From positions 1 through 12,489 of the forward strand of contig JAOUHR010000026.1 in NCBI GenBank assembly GCA_029884515.1: a DNA stretch of 12,489 nt, written 5' to 3'. Shown piece after piece: positions 6,050 to 12,489 of the stretch (positions within the stretch are counted from its first letter, which is position 1; the number at the start of each line of letters is the position of its first letter). The notes under the pieces were generated by a model. That model saw only the letters and a list, made by a program, of their open reading frames with translations. It searched no databases and had not been told where the DNA came from. Source of the stretch: Gemmatimonadota bacterium (GTDB taxonomy: Bacteria; Gemmatimonadota; Gemmatimonadetes; Gemmatimonadales; Gemmatimonadaceae). The position numbers and the translations under genes are program-made.

Positions 6050-7515
6050 CCGACCGCCGCTCCCCCTTCGGCGCGCTGCTCGTCCCCCAGCTCCGCTGGG
6101 ATCCCGGCCACGGCTTCGCGTACCTCGCGGAGATGATCGACGAGTCGATCGAGCTGGGGGTGGGCGGCTTCCTCGTGAGCGGCGGGCCGCGCGACGAGGT
6201 GCACGCGCTCACGCAGGAGCTCGCCCGCCGGACGCGCGAGCCCCTGCTCATCGCCGCGGACCTCGAGGCCGGGGCCGGCAGCGCGTTCGAGGGCCTCTCG
6301 GGACTCCCGCCCCTCGCCGCGCTCGGCGCGCTGCGCGACGCCGAGGTGGTCCGCCGCGCGGCGCGCCTCACCGCGCGCGAAGCGCGGGCGGTGGGGGTGA
6401 ACTGGGCGCTCGCGCCGGTGGCGGACCTCGACGCTGGCGCCGCGAATCCCTTCCTCGGCTCGCGCGCGTTCGGCGCCGAGGCGCAGCGCGTCGCGGAGTG
6501 GGTGGTGGAGTGGATCGACACCTGCCAGAGCGAGGGCGTGCTCGCCTGCGCGAAGCACTTCCCGGGCGTGGCCCGCGCGAGGGACGACCCGCACCTCGCC
6601 GAGAGCCTCGTGGCCGCGCCGGCCGGTGCGCTCTGGGCGGAGGACCTGCTCCCCTTCCGCGCGGCGGTGGATACCGGCGTCGCGAGCGTGATGGCGGCGC
6701 ACGTGCGCTTCCCGGCGCTCGACGCCACGGGTGCGGTGGCGTCGCGGTCGCGGCCCCTGCTCACGCAGTTGCTGCGCGAGGAGCTCTTCTTCGAGGGCCT
6801 CGTCGTGAGCGACGCGCTGGGCATGGAGGGCGCGTCGCCGGCGGGCGGCGAGTCCACGGCCGGGATCCAGGCGCTCGCCGCGGGCTGCGACCTCCTCCTC
6901 GCGCCGGCCGACCCGCACGCCGTGGCGGAGGCGATCGAGGATGCGATCGAGGCGGGCGCGCTCGCGATCGACGCGCTCGAGGCATCCGTCGCGCGGCGCG
7001 CGTTCTGGGCCGACTGGGGGCGTCCGGCGCCGGGACGGGAACCCACGCTCGACGACGTGCTCTGGGCGCGGCAGGTGGCGGACACCGTGGTGCATCCGCT
7101 GCGCGGCGTGCTGCCGACGGTCGGTCCCGTGGTGGACCTCGTGGTGGTGGACGACGAGGCGGGCGACCCACCCGGGTGGCCGGCGCCCTCCCGCGAAGCC
7201 CTCGCGCTCACGATGCGCTCGGTGGGCCTCGACCCGCGCCTGGTGGACGGCCCCACCGAGGATGGCCGCGGGTCGGTGGTGATCGCGCTCTTCGGGGAGC
7301 CAAGGCCCGGGAAGGGGCGCGCGGGGTATCACGACGGGACCCGCCGCCGGGTCGCCCGTGCGGTGGCGGACGCGCGTCAGGCGCAACGCTCCTCGGTCGT
7401 GCTCGTCTTCGGGCCACCATGGTTGGCGGCCGAGATCCCGGAGGCGCAGAACGTCCTCTGTTGCTGGAGCGGCACCTCGGCGATGCAGGACGCCGCCGCG
7501 CGGCGCATGGCCTGA
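6046..7515 (+). CDS. nagZ: GH3 beta-N-acetylglucosaminidase, NagZ-like
   Basis: NagZ cleaves GlcNAc from anhydro-MurNAc in recycled muropeptides in the cytosol; no signal peptide is seen, in agreement. The 489-residue product starts at GTG inside the anmK stop (GTGA). The barrel domain (about 1-345) shows FLVSGGPRDEV, LLIAADLEAGAGSAF (67-81), NWALAPVADLDAGAANPFLGSRAFG, AKHFPG (169-174), DPH (181-183) for the Asp-His pair, and the nucleophile Asp256 in VVSDALGMEG. The usual KHFPGHG is here KHFPGVA. A second domain (about 346-489) resembles the alpha/beta domain of longer GH3 enzymes but is short, so total length lies between one-domain (about 340) and two-domain (about 640) NagZ. The GH3 call is firm; the exact substrate rests on the operon. 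Confidence 0.85.
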   Translation: MTDRRSPFGALLVPQLRWDPGHGFAYLAEMIDESIELGVGGFLVSGGPRDEVHALTQELARRTREPLLIAADLEAGAGSAFEGLSGLPPLAALGALRDAEVVRRAARLTAREARAVGVNWALAPVADLDAGAANPFLGSRAFGAEAQRVAEWVVEWIDTCQSEGVLACAKHFPGVARARDDPHLAESLVAAPAGALWAEDLLPFRAAVDTGVASVMAAHVRFPALDATGAVASRSRPLLTQLLREELFFEGLVVSDALGMEGASPAGGESTAGIQALAAGCDLLLAPADPHAVAEAIEDAIEAGALAIDALEASVARRAFWADWGRPAPGREPTLDDVLWARQVADTVVHPLRGVLPTVGPVVDLVVVDDEAGDPPGWPAPSREALALTMRSVGLDPRLVDGPTEDGRGSVVIALFGEPRPGKGRAGYHDGTRRRVARAVADARQAQRSSVVLVFGPPWLAAEIPEAQNVLCCWSGTSAMQDAAARRMA

Positions 7516-7550
7516 GCGGTCGCGGGTCGCGGCGCGTTGCTCGTGTGCCG

Positions 7551-7556
7551 TATGAT
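7551..7556 (+). promoter_or_regulatory. possible -10 box of the Ser/Thr kinase gene
   Basis: TATGAT matches the -10 consensus at five of six positions and lies in the 72-base gap between nagZ and the kinase. A transcript starting near 7563 would have a 25-base leader. No convincing -35 box sits at the right distance (TTGCTC at 7537-7542 is too close). If real, the kinase is at least partly transcribed apart from the murQ operon. Confidence 0.35.
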
Positions 7557-7587
7557 TGGCTGAACTTCCGACTCCCTCCTCGTCTTC

Positions 7588-9459
7588 TTGCCCGACTTCA
7601 CCGACGTACTGCAGGCCGCACTCGCCCCCTCGTACACGCTCGAGCGTGAACTGACGGGCGGGGGGATGAGCCGCGTCTTCGTGGCCACGGACGTCGCGCT
7701 CGCCCGCCAGGTCGTGGTGAAGGTGCTCCCGCCCGAGCTCGCCGCGGGCGTGAACCGCGAGCGGTTCCGGCGCGAGATCCAGGTGGCGGCACAGCTCCAG
7801 CATCCGCACGTGGTGCCCCTCCTCACCGCCGGCGAGCAGGGCGAGCTCATCTGGTACACGATGCCCTTCATCCAGGGCGAGTCGCTGAAGGAGGTGCTGG
7901 CGCGCGGGAAGCCGTTCACCGTGCGCGACACCGTGCGGATCCTGCACGACGTGGCCGACGCGCTCGCCTATGCGCACGGCCTCGGTGTGATCCACCGCGA
8001 CATCAAGCCGGGCAACGTGCTCCTGCTGCGCCAGCACGCACTGGTGACCGATTTCGGCGTGGCGAAGGCCATCTCGGCATCCATGCCCTCCTCCGGCTTC
8101 ACCACCGCGGGGATGGCGATCGGCACGCCCGCGTACATGGCGCCGGAGCAGATCGCGGCAGACCCGGCGGCCGACCACCGGGTGGACCTCTACGCGCTCG
8201 GCCTCCTCGCGTACGAGATGCTGGCGGGGCACCAGCCGTTCAAGGAGGACTCACCGCAGAAGACGATGGCGGCACAGCTCACGCGCGACCCGCCGAGCGT
8301 GGACTCCCTGCGCGCCGATGTGCCGGCCGCGCTCTCGGCGCTGGTGCGCCGGCTGCTCGCCAAGCAGCCCCAGGACCGTCCGCAGCTCGCGTCCGAGGTG
8401 GTCGCGGTGCTCGACGATCTCGCAGTCCACACGGGGGGTGCGCTCTCGCCGCTGCGGGCGACCGGCCATCCGACGCTCGCGCGCGCGGTCGTGATCGCGG
8501 CCGCGGCGGTGGCGATCGTCGGCGTGGCCTGGCAGCTCGGGGAGCGCTCCGGCACCGAGTCGGGCGCGCTCCTGGCGCGCGACTCGCTGCTCGCCGCGGA
8601 GTCGACGCACGTGCTCGCCTCGCCGGCCGCGCTGCTCACGCGCGAGGACTCGATGGCGATCGCGCGCGCGGTCACGGCGCGGATGCAGCGCGAGCGGCCG
8701 GCCGCGGGCGGCGTGGCGGCCGATGGTGCGCCGAGTCGCGCCGAGGCGGCGCGCACCGACACCAGCGCCCTGCGCGTGCTGGCCGACTCGTTCCGCGCGC
8801 AGATCCAGCGCGCCGTGCTGGATTCGCTCGTCCACCTGCGTGCGGTGGCCCAGGCCGTGGCCGGCACCCTGGCCGAGTCGGCGCGCGCGGGCGAGGCGCG
8901 CGCGCTCGCGCTCTCCACGCAGACGCCGGTCAACGGCCTGCGTCCCGGATCGCGCGGGTTCCCGGAACTGCGCGTCATCGTCGCGGAGCCGCGCGCCTCC
9001 CGGAACCGGCCCGAGATGGATGCGATCGTGAAGGCACTGGCGGATTCCCTGCGTCGCGCGCTCGATGCGCACCCCCGCTACGTCGTCGTCCCGCCCGACT
9101 CGGTCTCCGCTGCGCTCGTCGCCTCGCGCACGGTGGACGCGCTGCAGGAGCGGCTCAAGGCGAACCTCCTCGTCTCGATCTCGCTCATCCCGGGCGCGGA
9201 CAGCGTCACGCGCAACATCACCGTGCGGGAGCTCTCGGGTGGCTCGGGCGATCCCGCGAGCGTTCGCGTGGTCTCGGACCATGTCGCGGCGGCCAGTCCG
9301 GGCGCCGGGCTCGGGGATCTCGTGCGTCAGGTGGTGCGGGCGCTGTTCGAGCTGGAGCGCGCCGCGCGCGCGCGCACGGCGGGCGCCGCCGTGCCGCCGC
9401 CGGAGCCGTCGCGGCCGGACGGCGGTCCGCTCAGCGGACCGCGCCCGCCGCGTCCGTAG
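7588..9459 (+). CDS. transmembrane Ser/Thr protein kinase with large outer domain
   Basis: The 623-residue product is a Hanks-type kinase. The catalytic domain spans about 16-278: glycine-rich loop ELTGGGMSRVF (21-31), Lys45 in VVVKVL, HRDIKPGN (136-143) with catalytic Asp138, DFG (155-157), a Thr/Ser-rich activation loop, GTPAYMAPE (179-187) and DLYALGLLAYEMLAG. One membrane span follows (about 297-317). The tail outside the membrane has a helical stretch rich in Ala, Arg and Asp (325-440), then a mixed alpha/beta segment (about 455-590: ELRVIVAEPRAS, ADSLRRALDAHPRYVVVPPD, LLVSISLIPGADSVTRNITV) that resembles TolB/CsgG-like domains. It ends in a Pro-rich tail. The TTG start at 7588 has no clear ribosome site but fits the family's short lead. 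Its end overlaps the protease gene on the other strand by 29 bases. Confidence 0.93.
   Translation: MPDFTDVLQAALAPSYTLERELTGGGMSRVFVATDVALARQVVVKVLPPELAAGVNRERFRREIQVAAQLQHPHVVPLLTAGEQGELIWYTMPFIQGESLKEVLARGKPFTVRDTVRILHDVADALAYAHGLGVIHRDIKPGNVLLLRQHALVTDFGVAKAISASMPSSGFTTAGMAIGTPAYMAPEQIAADPAADHRVDLYALGLLAYEMLAGHQPFKEDSPQKTMAAQLTRDPPSVDSLRADVPAALSALVRRLLAKQPQDRPQLASEVVAVLDDLAVHTGGALSPLRATGHPTLARAVVIAAAAVAIVGVAWQLGERSGTESGALLARDSLLAAESTHVLASPAALLTREDSMAIARAVTARMQRERPAAGGVAADGAPSRAEAARTDTSALRVLADSFRAQIQRAVLDSLVHLRAVAQAVAGTLAESARAGEARALALSTQTPVNGLRPGSRGFPELRVIVAEPRASRNRPEMDAIVKALADSLRRALDAHPRYVVVPPDSVSAALVASRTVDALQERLKANLLVSISLIPGADSVTRNITVRELSGGSGDPASVRVVSDHVAAASPGAGLGDLVRQVVRALFELERAARARTAGAAVPPPEPSRPDGGPLSGPRPPRP
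9422..9442. repeat. perfect 9-base palindrome at the overlapping gene ends
   Basis: GCGGTCCGC (9422-9430) and GCGGACCGC (9434-9442) are perfect inverted copies around TCA, which is the stop codon of the minus-strand protease gene. The hairpin is inside the coding sequence of the kinase and could act as a factor-aided terminator for both convergent transcripts, but no U-tract follows it on either strand. Confidence 0.6.
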
Positions 9460-10978
9460 GGAGCTGCGCCGCGAGGCGCGCCGAGGGCACCGCGTACACC
9501 AGTCGCCCGTTGCTCTCCGCCGCCGCGCCGAAGAGCACGCCGACCACCAGCCCGCGCGCGTCGAACACGGGGGAGCCGCTCGAACCCTGCGCCGCGTAGG
9601 TGTCGAGCTGCAGCGTCTCTTCAAGCGTCTTGCTCACGGTGCCCACGCCGAGCGTCGCGACCGGGCGCAGGTCGTCGATCCCGCCGGACATCCCGGCGGT
9701 GGAGGTTCCGAGCGGGTACCCGATGATCGCGACCGGCGCGCCGATCCGGATCCCCGCGCCGTCGCGCGCGATGCCGGAGACCGTGGGGTAGGTGCCGGGG
9801 CGCGTCAGGCGGAGGAGGGCGAGTTCGTCGGTGTCACTCACGTACTCGATCGTCGCCGTGATCCAGGCCCCCCGCGTGCCGTCGAACGCGACCGCCACCC
9901 GCTGCGCGCGCGTCCCCGTGCGGGTCTCCACCACGTGCCGGTTGGTGACGATGAGGCCGGTGGGGAGGATGTTGAATCCGGTGCCGCTGCTCGCGGACTT
10001 GTCGGGCATCTCCACGGCGATGAAGACGACGCCCGGCCGGTTGGCTTCGGTGACCGCCGAGTAGTCCATCCCCGCGATGTTCGCGGTGCGGGTCTGCGAG
10101 CGCCGCATCTCGGCGGTGAGCGCGGCCACGTCGCCGCCGCTCTGCTGGCGCGCGCGGAGCGCGGAGGCGAGGCGTTCGCTCTCGGCCCGGGCGGCCCTGA
10201 GCGCCGAGTCGGCGAGCCCCGTCTGCGCGAGGCGGTGCTCGAGCGTGCGCGCCAGCGAGTCGTTGGCGGCGAGGAGACGGGCGATCTGGTCGCGCGCCGC
10301 CGCGGCGGTGCGCACCAGGACCCAGGCGGTCGCGCCACCGCCCACGACGACGAGCGCCAGCAGCAGGACGATGACGCGCCGGAGTCTGCTCGTGCGCTCC
10401 TTCACGGCCTCGGCGATGCGGACCTCGGTGTTCCTCCGCGGGCGGTCCGGTCCGGGCACGCGGGTGGCGAGCCGGTCGGCGTCGCGGGCGACGGTGCGCG
10501 CCCCGCGCGACGGGGACGAGGCGGGGGGTGGCGGCGGGCCCGGAGGCGCCGCTCTGGCGCCGGGCGGCCGCGGTTGCGGCGACTGTCCCGGCGGCGTCCT
10601 CGGCCGCTCACCGGCGCGCGCGGCCGGGACCCACGGCGCCTCCACGGGGGGCGCCACCTCGGGGAGCACCTCGAGGACGTGGAACGAGAGCTGCGGCCCG
10701 TCGGCGCCGAAGCCCACGATGTCGCCGTCGGCCAGCTGGCACTCCGCGATGATGCGCTGGCCGTTCACGTAGGTGCCGTTGGTGCTGCCGATGTCGTGCA
10801 GCACGTGCCGGTTCCCCACCGACCGCAACTCGGCGTGGCGCGAGGAGACGTCGAGGTCCTTCACCGCGTCGAACCGGAGGTCGTTCATCGGGTGCCGGCC
10901 GATGGTGACCACCGACTTCTCGAACCGCTCCACCGTGCCGGCGCGCGCCCCGCGGGTGATCCGGAACTCGACGGACAT
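9431..10978 (-). CDS. FHA domain - membrane span - coiled coil - trypsin-like serine protease
   Basis: The 515-residue product has four parts. An FHA phosphothreonine-binding domain (about 5-103) carries IGRHPMNDL, SSRHAEL (45-51) and GSTNGTYVNG (64-73). A Pro/Ala/Arg-rich linker runs to about 180. Basic residues (KERTSRLRR) precede one membrane span (about 202-223), predicting FHA inside and the rest outside. A heptad-like helix (226-298) leads to a trypsin/HtrA-type protease (about 315-505) with His348 in VTNRHVV, an acidic SDTDELALLRL stretch (381-391), and Ser467 in GSSGSPVF. Glu385, not Asp, aligns with the usual catalytic acid, though Asp384 is next to it. No PDZ domain is seen. The ATG overlaps the phosphatase stop by one base (TGATG), so the two are co-expressed. 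Substrates are unknown. Confidence 0.92.
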   Translation of the reverse strand: MSVEFRITRGARAGTVERFEKSVVTIGRHPMNDLRFDAVKDLDVSSRHAELRSVGNRHVLHDIGSTNGTYVNGQRIIAECQLADGDIVGFGADGPQLSFHVLEVLPEVAPPVEAPWVPAARAGERPRTPPGQSPQPRPPGARAAPPGPPPPPASSPSRGARTVARDADRLATRVPGPDRPRRNTEVRIAEAVKERTSRLRRVIVLLLALVVVGGGATAWVLVRTAAAARDQIARLLAANDSLARTLEHRLAQTGLADSALRAARAESERLASALRARQQSGGDVAALTAEMRRSQTRTANIAGMDYSAVTEANRPGVVFIAVEMPDKSASSGTGFNILPTGLIVTNRHVVETRTGTRAQRVAVAFDGTRGAWITATIEYVSDTDELALLRLTRPGTYPTVSGIARDGAGIRIGAPVAIIGYPLGTSTAGMSGGIDDLRPVATLGVGTVSKTLEETLQLDTYAAQGSSGSPVFDARGLVVGVLFGAAAESNGRLVYAVPSARLAAQLPTDAAGAVR

Positions 10979-12189
10979 CAGGACCGGAGCCAGGTCACCA
11001 CGTAGTAGCCGAGCAGGAGCAGTGCGATGGTGCCGAAGACGAAGCGCAGCGCGCTGCGGTCCATGCGGCCACCGGCCGGCGGCGGCGGGGGCAGTTTCGC
11101 GCGCACGGCGGCGGCCGGCGCGATCTCGGCGGTGCCCTTGGCGGGCTGGAAGGCGGGCTTCGGGAGCGACCCGCGCGGGGACGGCCGCGGAGCGGGGCGC
11201 GCCGCCGGCGTCGTCTCGAGCGTCGGCGCCGTGGACGGGTCCTGCTCCTCCACCGCACTCACCGGGATCGAGTCGCGTTCCATGGGCACGGTGGCGCGCT
11301 GCTCCTGCGAGCCGCGGTACACCCGGTGGGCGACCGTCTCCGCGCTGGTCTCGGAGAGTCCCGCCCCGTCGAAGCGCGCCGCGACGACCGTGATGTTGTC
11401 CGGGCCACCGTTCTCGTTCGCGAGGTCGATCAGCTTCTTGCAGACTGCGACGAGGTCCGGCTCGCTGGTGACGATCTCCACGATCTCGCTGGCGCGCACC
11501 TGTCCGCTCAAGCCGTCGGAGCAGAGGATGAGGACGTCGCCGCGCTTCACCTGCTGCGAGGTGAGGTCGACCCGCACGACGGGCTCGGGGCCGAGGGCCT
11601 GGAGGATGATGTTCCGCCGCTCGGAGACCTCGGCCTCCTCGGCGGTCATGTCGCCGGCCTCGACGAGCTTCTGCGTCAGCGACTGGTCCTTGGTGATCTG
11701 GCTCGCGACGCCGTCGCGCACGAGGTAGGCGCGCGAGTCGCCCACCTGGCAGACGAAGAGCGTGTCGCCGAGGAAGCCGGCGATGGTCGCGGTGGTGCCC
11801 ATCCCGCGGTGCTCGGGATTGGAGGAGGCGTAGTGGTGGATCTTGGTGTTGGCGACCTCGGTGGCGGCGCGGAGCGCGTGCGCGAAGATCTCCGGGTCGT
11901 CGCTCGAGGCGGAGCTCCAGCGGCGCTCCACCTCCGAGAGGATGATCTCGGCGGCCATCGCGCTGGCGACCTCGCCGGCGGCGGCGCCCCCCATGCCGTC
12001 GGCGACGAGGAAGAGGGAGCCGCGCGGCCCCACCCGATGCGTGCGCACCTCGGGCTGCAAGGAGGCGTTCATCGTCGTCAGGTCGGCGACGGCGAACGTG
12101 TCCTCGTTGTGCTCGCGCGTGCGCCCGACGTCGGTGCGTCCGAAGACGTGCACGAGGACTTCGCCCTGGGGTGTGGTGGGTCCCGTCAC
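10978..12189 (-). CDS. PP2C-family Ser/Thr phosphatase with C-terminal membrane tail
   Basis: The 403-residue product contains a complete PP2C catalytic domain (about 12-275), which removes phosphate from Ser/Thr and reverses Hanks-type kinases. Metal-binding and core motifs are present: GRTREHNEDTF (22-32), LVADGMGG (61-68), GMGTTATIAG (129-138), VGDSRAYLV (149-157), RRNIILQALG, LCSDGLSG (222-229) and GGPDNITVVAARF (261-273). A Pro/Ala/Arg-rich linker (about 315-375) leads to a C-terminal hydrophobic helix (FVFGTIALLLLGYYVVTW, 383-400) ending LRS, so the enzyme is probably tail-anchored with its catalytic domain in the cytosol. The start is GTG at 12189 with no clear ribosome site; an in-frame GTG near VHVFGRTD is an alternative. 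It leads a two-gene unit with the FHA-protease gene. Confidence 0.94.
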   Translation of the reverse strand: MTGPTTPQGEVLVHVFGRTDVGRTREHNEDTFAVADLTTMNASLQPEVRTHRVGPRGSLFLVADGMGGAAAGEVASAMAAEIILSEVERRWSSASSDDPEIFAHALRAATEVANTKIHHYASSNPEHRGMGTTATIAGFLGDTLFVCQVGDSRAYLVRDGVASQITKDQSLTQKLVEAGDMTAEEAEVSERRNIILQALGPEPVVRVDLTSQQVKRGDVLILCSDGLSGQVRASEIVEIVTSEPDLVAVCKKLIDLANENGGPDNITVVAARFDGAGLSETSAETVAHRVYRGSQEQRATVPMERDSIPVSAVEEQDPSTAPTLETTPAARPAPRPSPRGSLPKPAFQPAKGTAEIAPAAAVRAKLPPPPPAGGRMDRSALRFVFGTIALLLLGYYVVTWLRS

Positions 12190-12228
12190 GAGGCGCGGTG
12201 AAGTGTGGGTGGGGCGTGGCGTCCGCTC

Positions 12229-12234
12229 ATTCTA
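12229..12234 (-). promoter_or_regulatory. possible -10 box of the phosphatase/FHA-protease unit
   Basis: Read on the minus strand this is TAGAAT, five of six to the -10 consensus, about 40 bases before the GTG at 12189. TTGCCG lies 24 bases further up, too far for a standard -35 box. The gap 12190-12287 otherwise holds only G/T-rich sequence and a weak 5-base hairpin at 12278-12291. Confidence 0.3.
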
Positions 12235-12287
12235 CTGGGACGAGTGAGTGGGTGGGAGCGGCAACGTCGAAGGGGTGGTGACGTGGG

Positions 12288-12489
12288 TCACTGACATGAT
12301 CTGTCGACGGTGTTGGCGAGGTCGACGACCTTGCTGTCGGAGTGCAGCTGCTTCACCAGCCTTGCCGTACGGCACGCGCCGGCCTGGTCCTCCAGCGCGA
12401 TGTAGGTCATCAGCTCGACGTAGTAAGCCTGTGCGAGCTGGGCGCCTGAAACACGGCGCTGCAACGCCTGGATCTCCGGCACCAGATTC
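12288..12489 (-). CDS. C-terminal end of an unidentified protein (partial)
   Basis: The frame is open to the right edge of the window, so this is the end of a longer gene read on the minus strand. The visible 66 or so residues include EIQALQRRVSGAQLAQAYYV, ELMTYIALEDQAGACRTARL, VKQLHSDSKVVDLANTVDRS and a final CQ. The pattern of two helices, with small residues at the turn (ALEDQAGACRTARLVKQLHSD), looks like the last TPR-like repeat of a helical-repeat protein, but this is only an impression. A GTG at 12482 could be read as a start; an isolated 64-residue gene seems less likely. It lies about 100 bases before the phosphatase gene on the same strand. Confidence 0.55.
   Translation of the reverse strand, partial: NLVPEIQALQRRVSGAQLAQAYYVELMTYIALEDQAGACRTARLVKQLHSDSKVVDLANTVDRSCQ

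Noticed and set aside
7497..7649. A possible frameshift at the end of the NagZ-like gene: another frame reads HGLSGRGSRRVARVPYDW, vaguely like the LPV-type end of GH3 proteins.
   Set aside because: That frame would run about 60 bases into the kinase gene, the likeness is weak, and GC-rich DNA keeps all frames open. It would need ortholog comparison.
5662..8232. A very long minus-strand open frame across anmK, nagZ and the kinase start.
   Set aside because: It crosses three well-supported genes on the other strand, has no recognisable domain, and shows the Arg/His/Glu-rich composition of a shadow frame.
9363..9375. Alternating CG run that could adopt Z-DNA.
   Set aside because: It is short and fully explained by Ala/Arg codons in the kinase tail in GC-rich DNA.
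12278..12291. Hairpin GTGAC-GTGG-GTCAC at the end of the right-edge gene as a terminator.
   Set aside because: The stem has only five pairs, no U-tract follows, and it overlaps the stop codon; too weak to call.

Overview
The window is bacterial chromosomal DNA of very high GC, densely coded on both strands. The best guess for the source is a member of the Gemmatimonadota. This is inferred from the form of the Ser/Thr kinase (short N-terminal lead, glycine-rich loop ending GGGMSRVF, one membrane span, long extracytoplasmic tail), the glycine-zipper lipoprotein and the codon bias; no marker gene confirms it. I saw no rRNA, tRNA, insertion sequence, CRISPR array or phage gene. No gene-free stretch exceeds 300 bases; the longest is about 120 bases.

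Layout. Positions 1-381 (minus) hold the start of an ABC exporter that runs off the left edge. A lipoprotein with a glycine-zipper tail reads the other way (462-1268, plus). It converges on a lipoprotein gamma-glutamyltranspeptidase (1392-3167, minus). The gap between them is filled by heptamer arrays in inverted orientation around a strong GC hairpin, probably a two-way terminator. The transpeptidase overlaps by 4 bases a small predicted outer-membrane beta-barrel protein (3164-3883, minus). Diverging from it is a compact operon murQ-anmK-nagZ (about 3963-7515, plus) whose genes overlap as ATGA and GTGA.

The three operon enzymes form one cytosolic route. NagZ releases 1,6-anhydro-MurNAc from recycled muropeptides, AnmK phosphorylates and opens it to MurNAc-6-phosphate, and MurQ removes the lactyl ether to give GlcNAc-6-phosphate. 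The right part is a phospho-signalling block: a membrane-spanning Ser/Thr kinase (7588-9459, plus), then on the minus strand a PP2C phosphatase with a C-terminal membrane tail (12189-10978), followed with a 1-base overlap by an FHA-membrane span-coiled coil-trypsin-like protease (10978-9431). The kinase and protease genes overlap tail to tail by 29 bases, with a perfect palindrome at the junction. The last 200 bases hold the C-terminal end of an unidentified minus-strand gene.

The most interesting points are the predicted kinase / phosphatase / FHA-protease membrane circuit beside a cell-wall recycling operon, the FHA-protease architecture with Glu where the catalytic Asp is expected, the divergent NagZ catalytic loop, and two families of short tandem repeats built around hairpins in the gaps flanking ggt and its partner gene.
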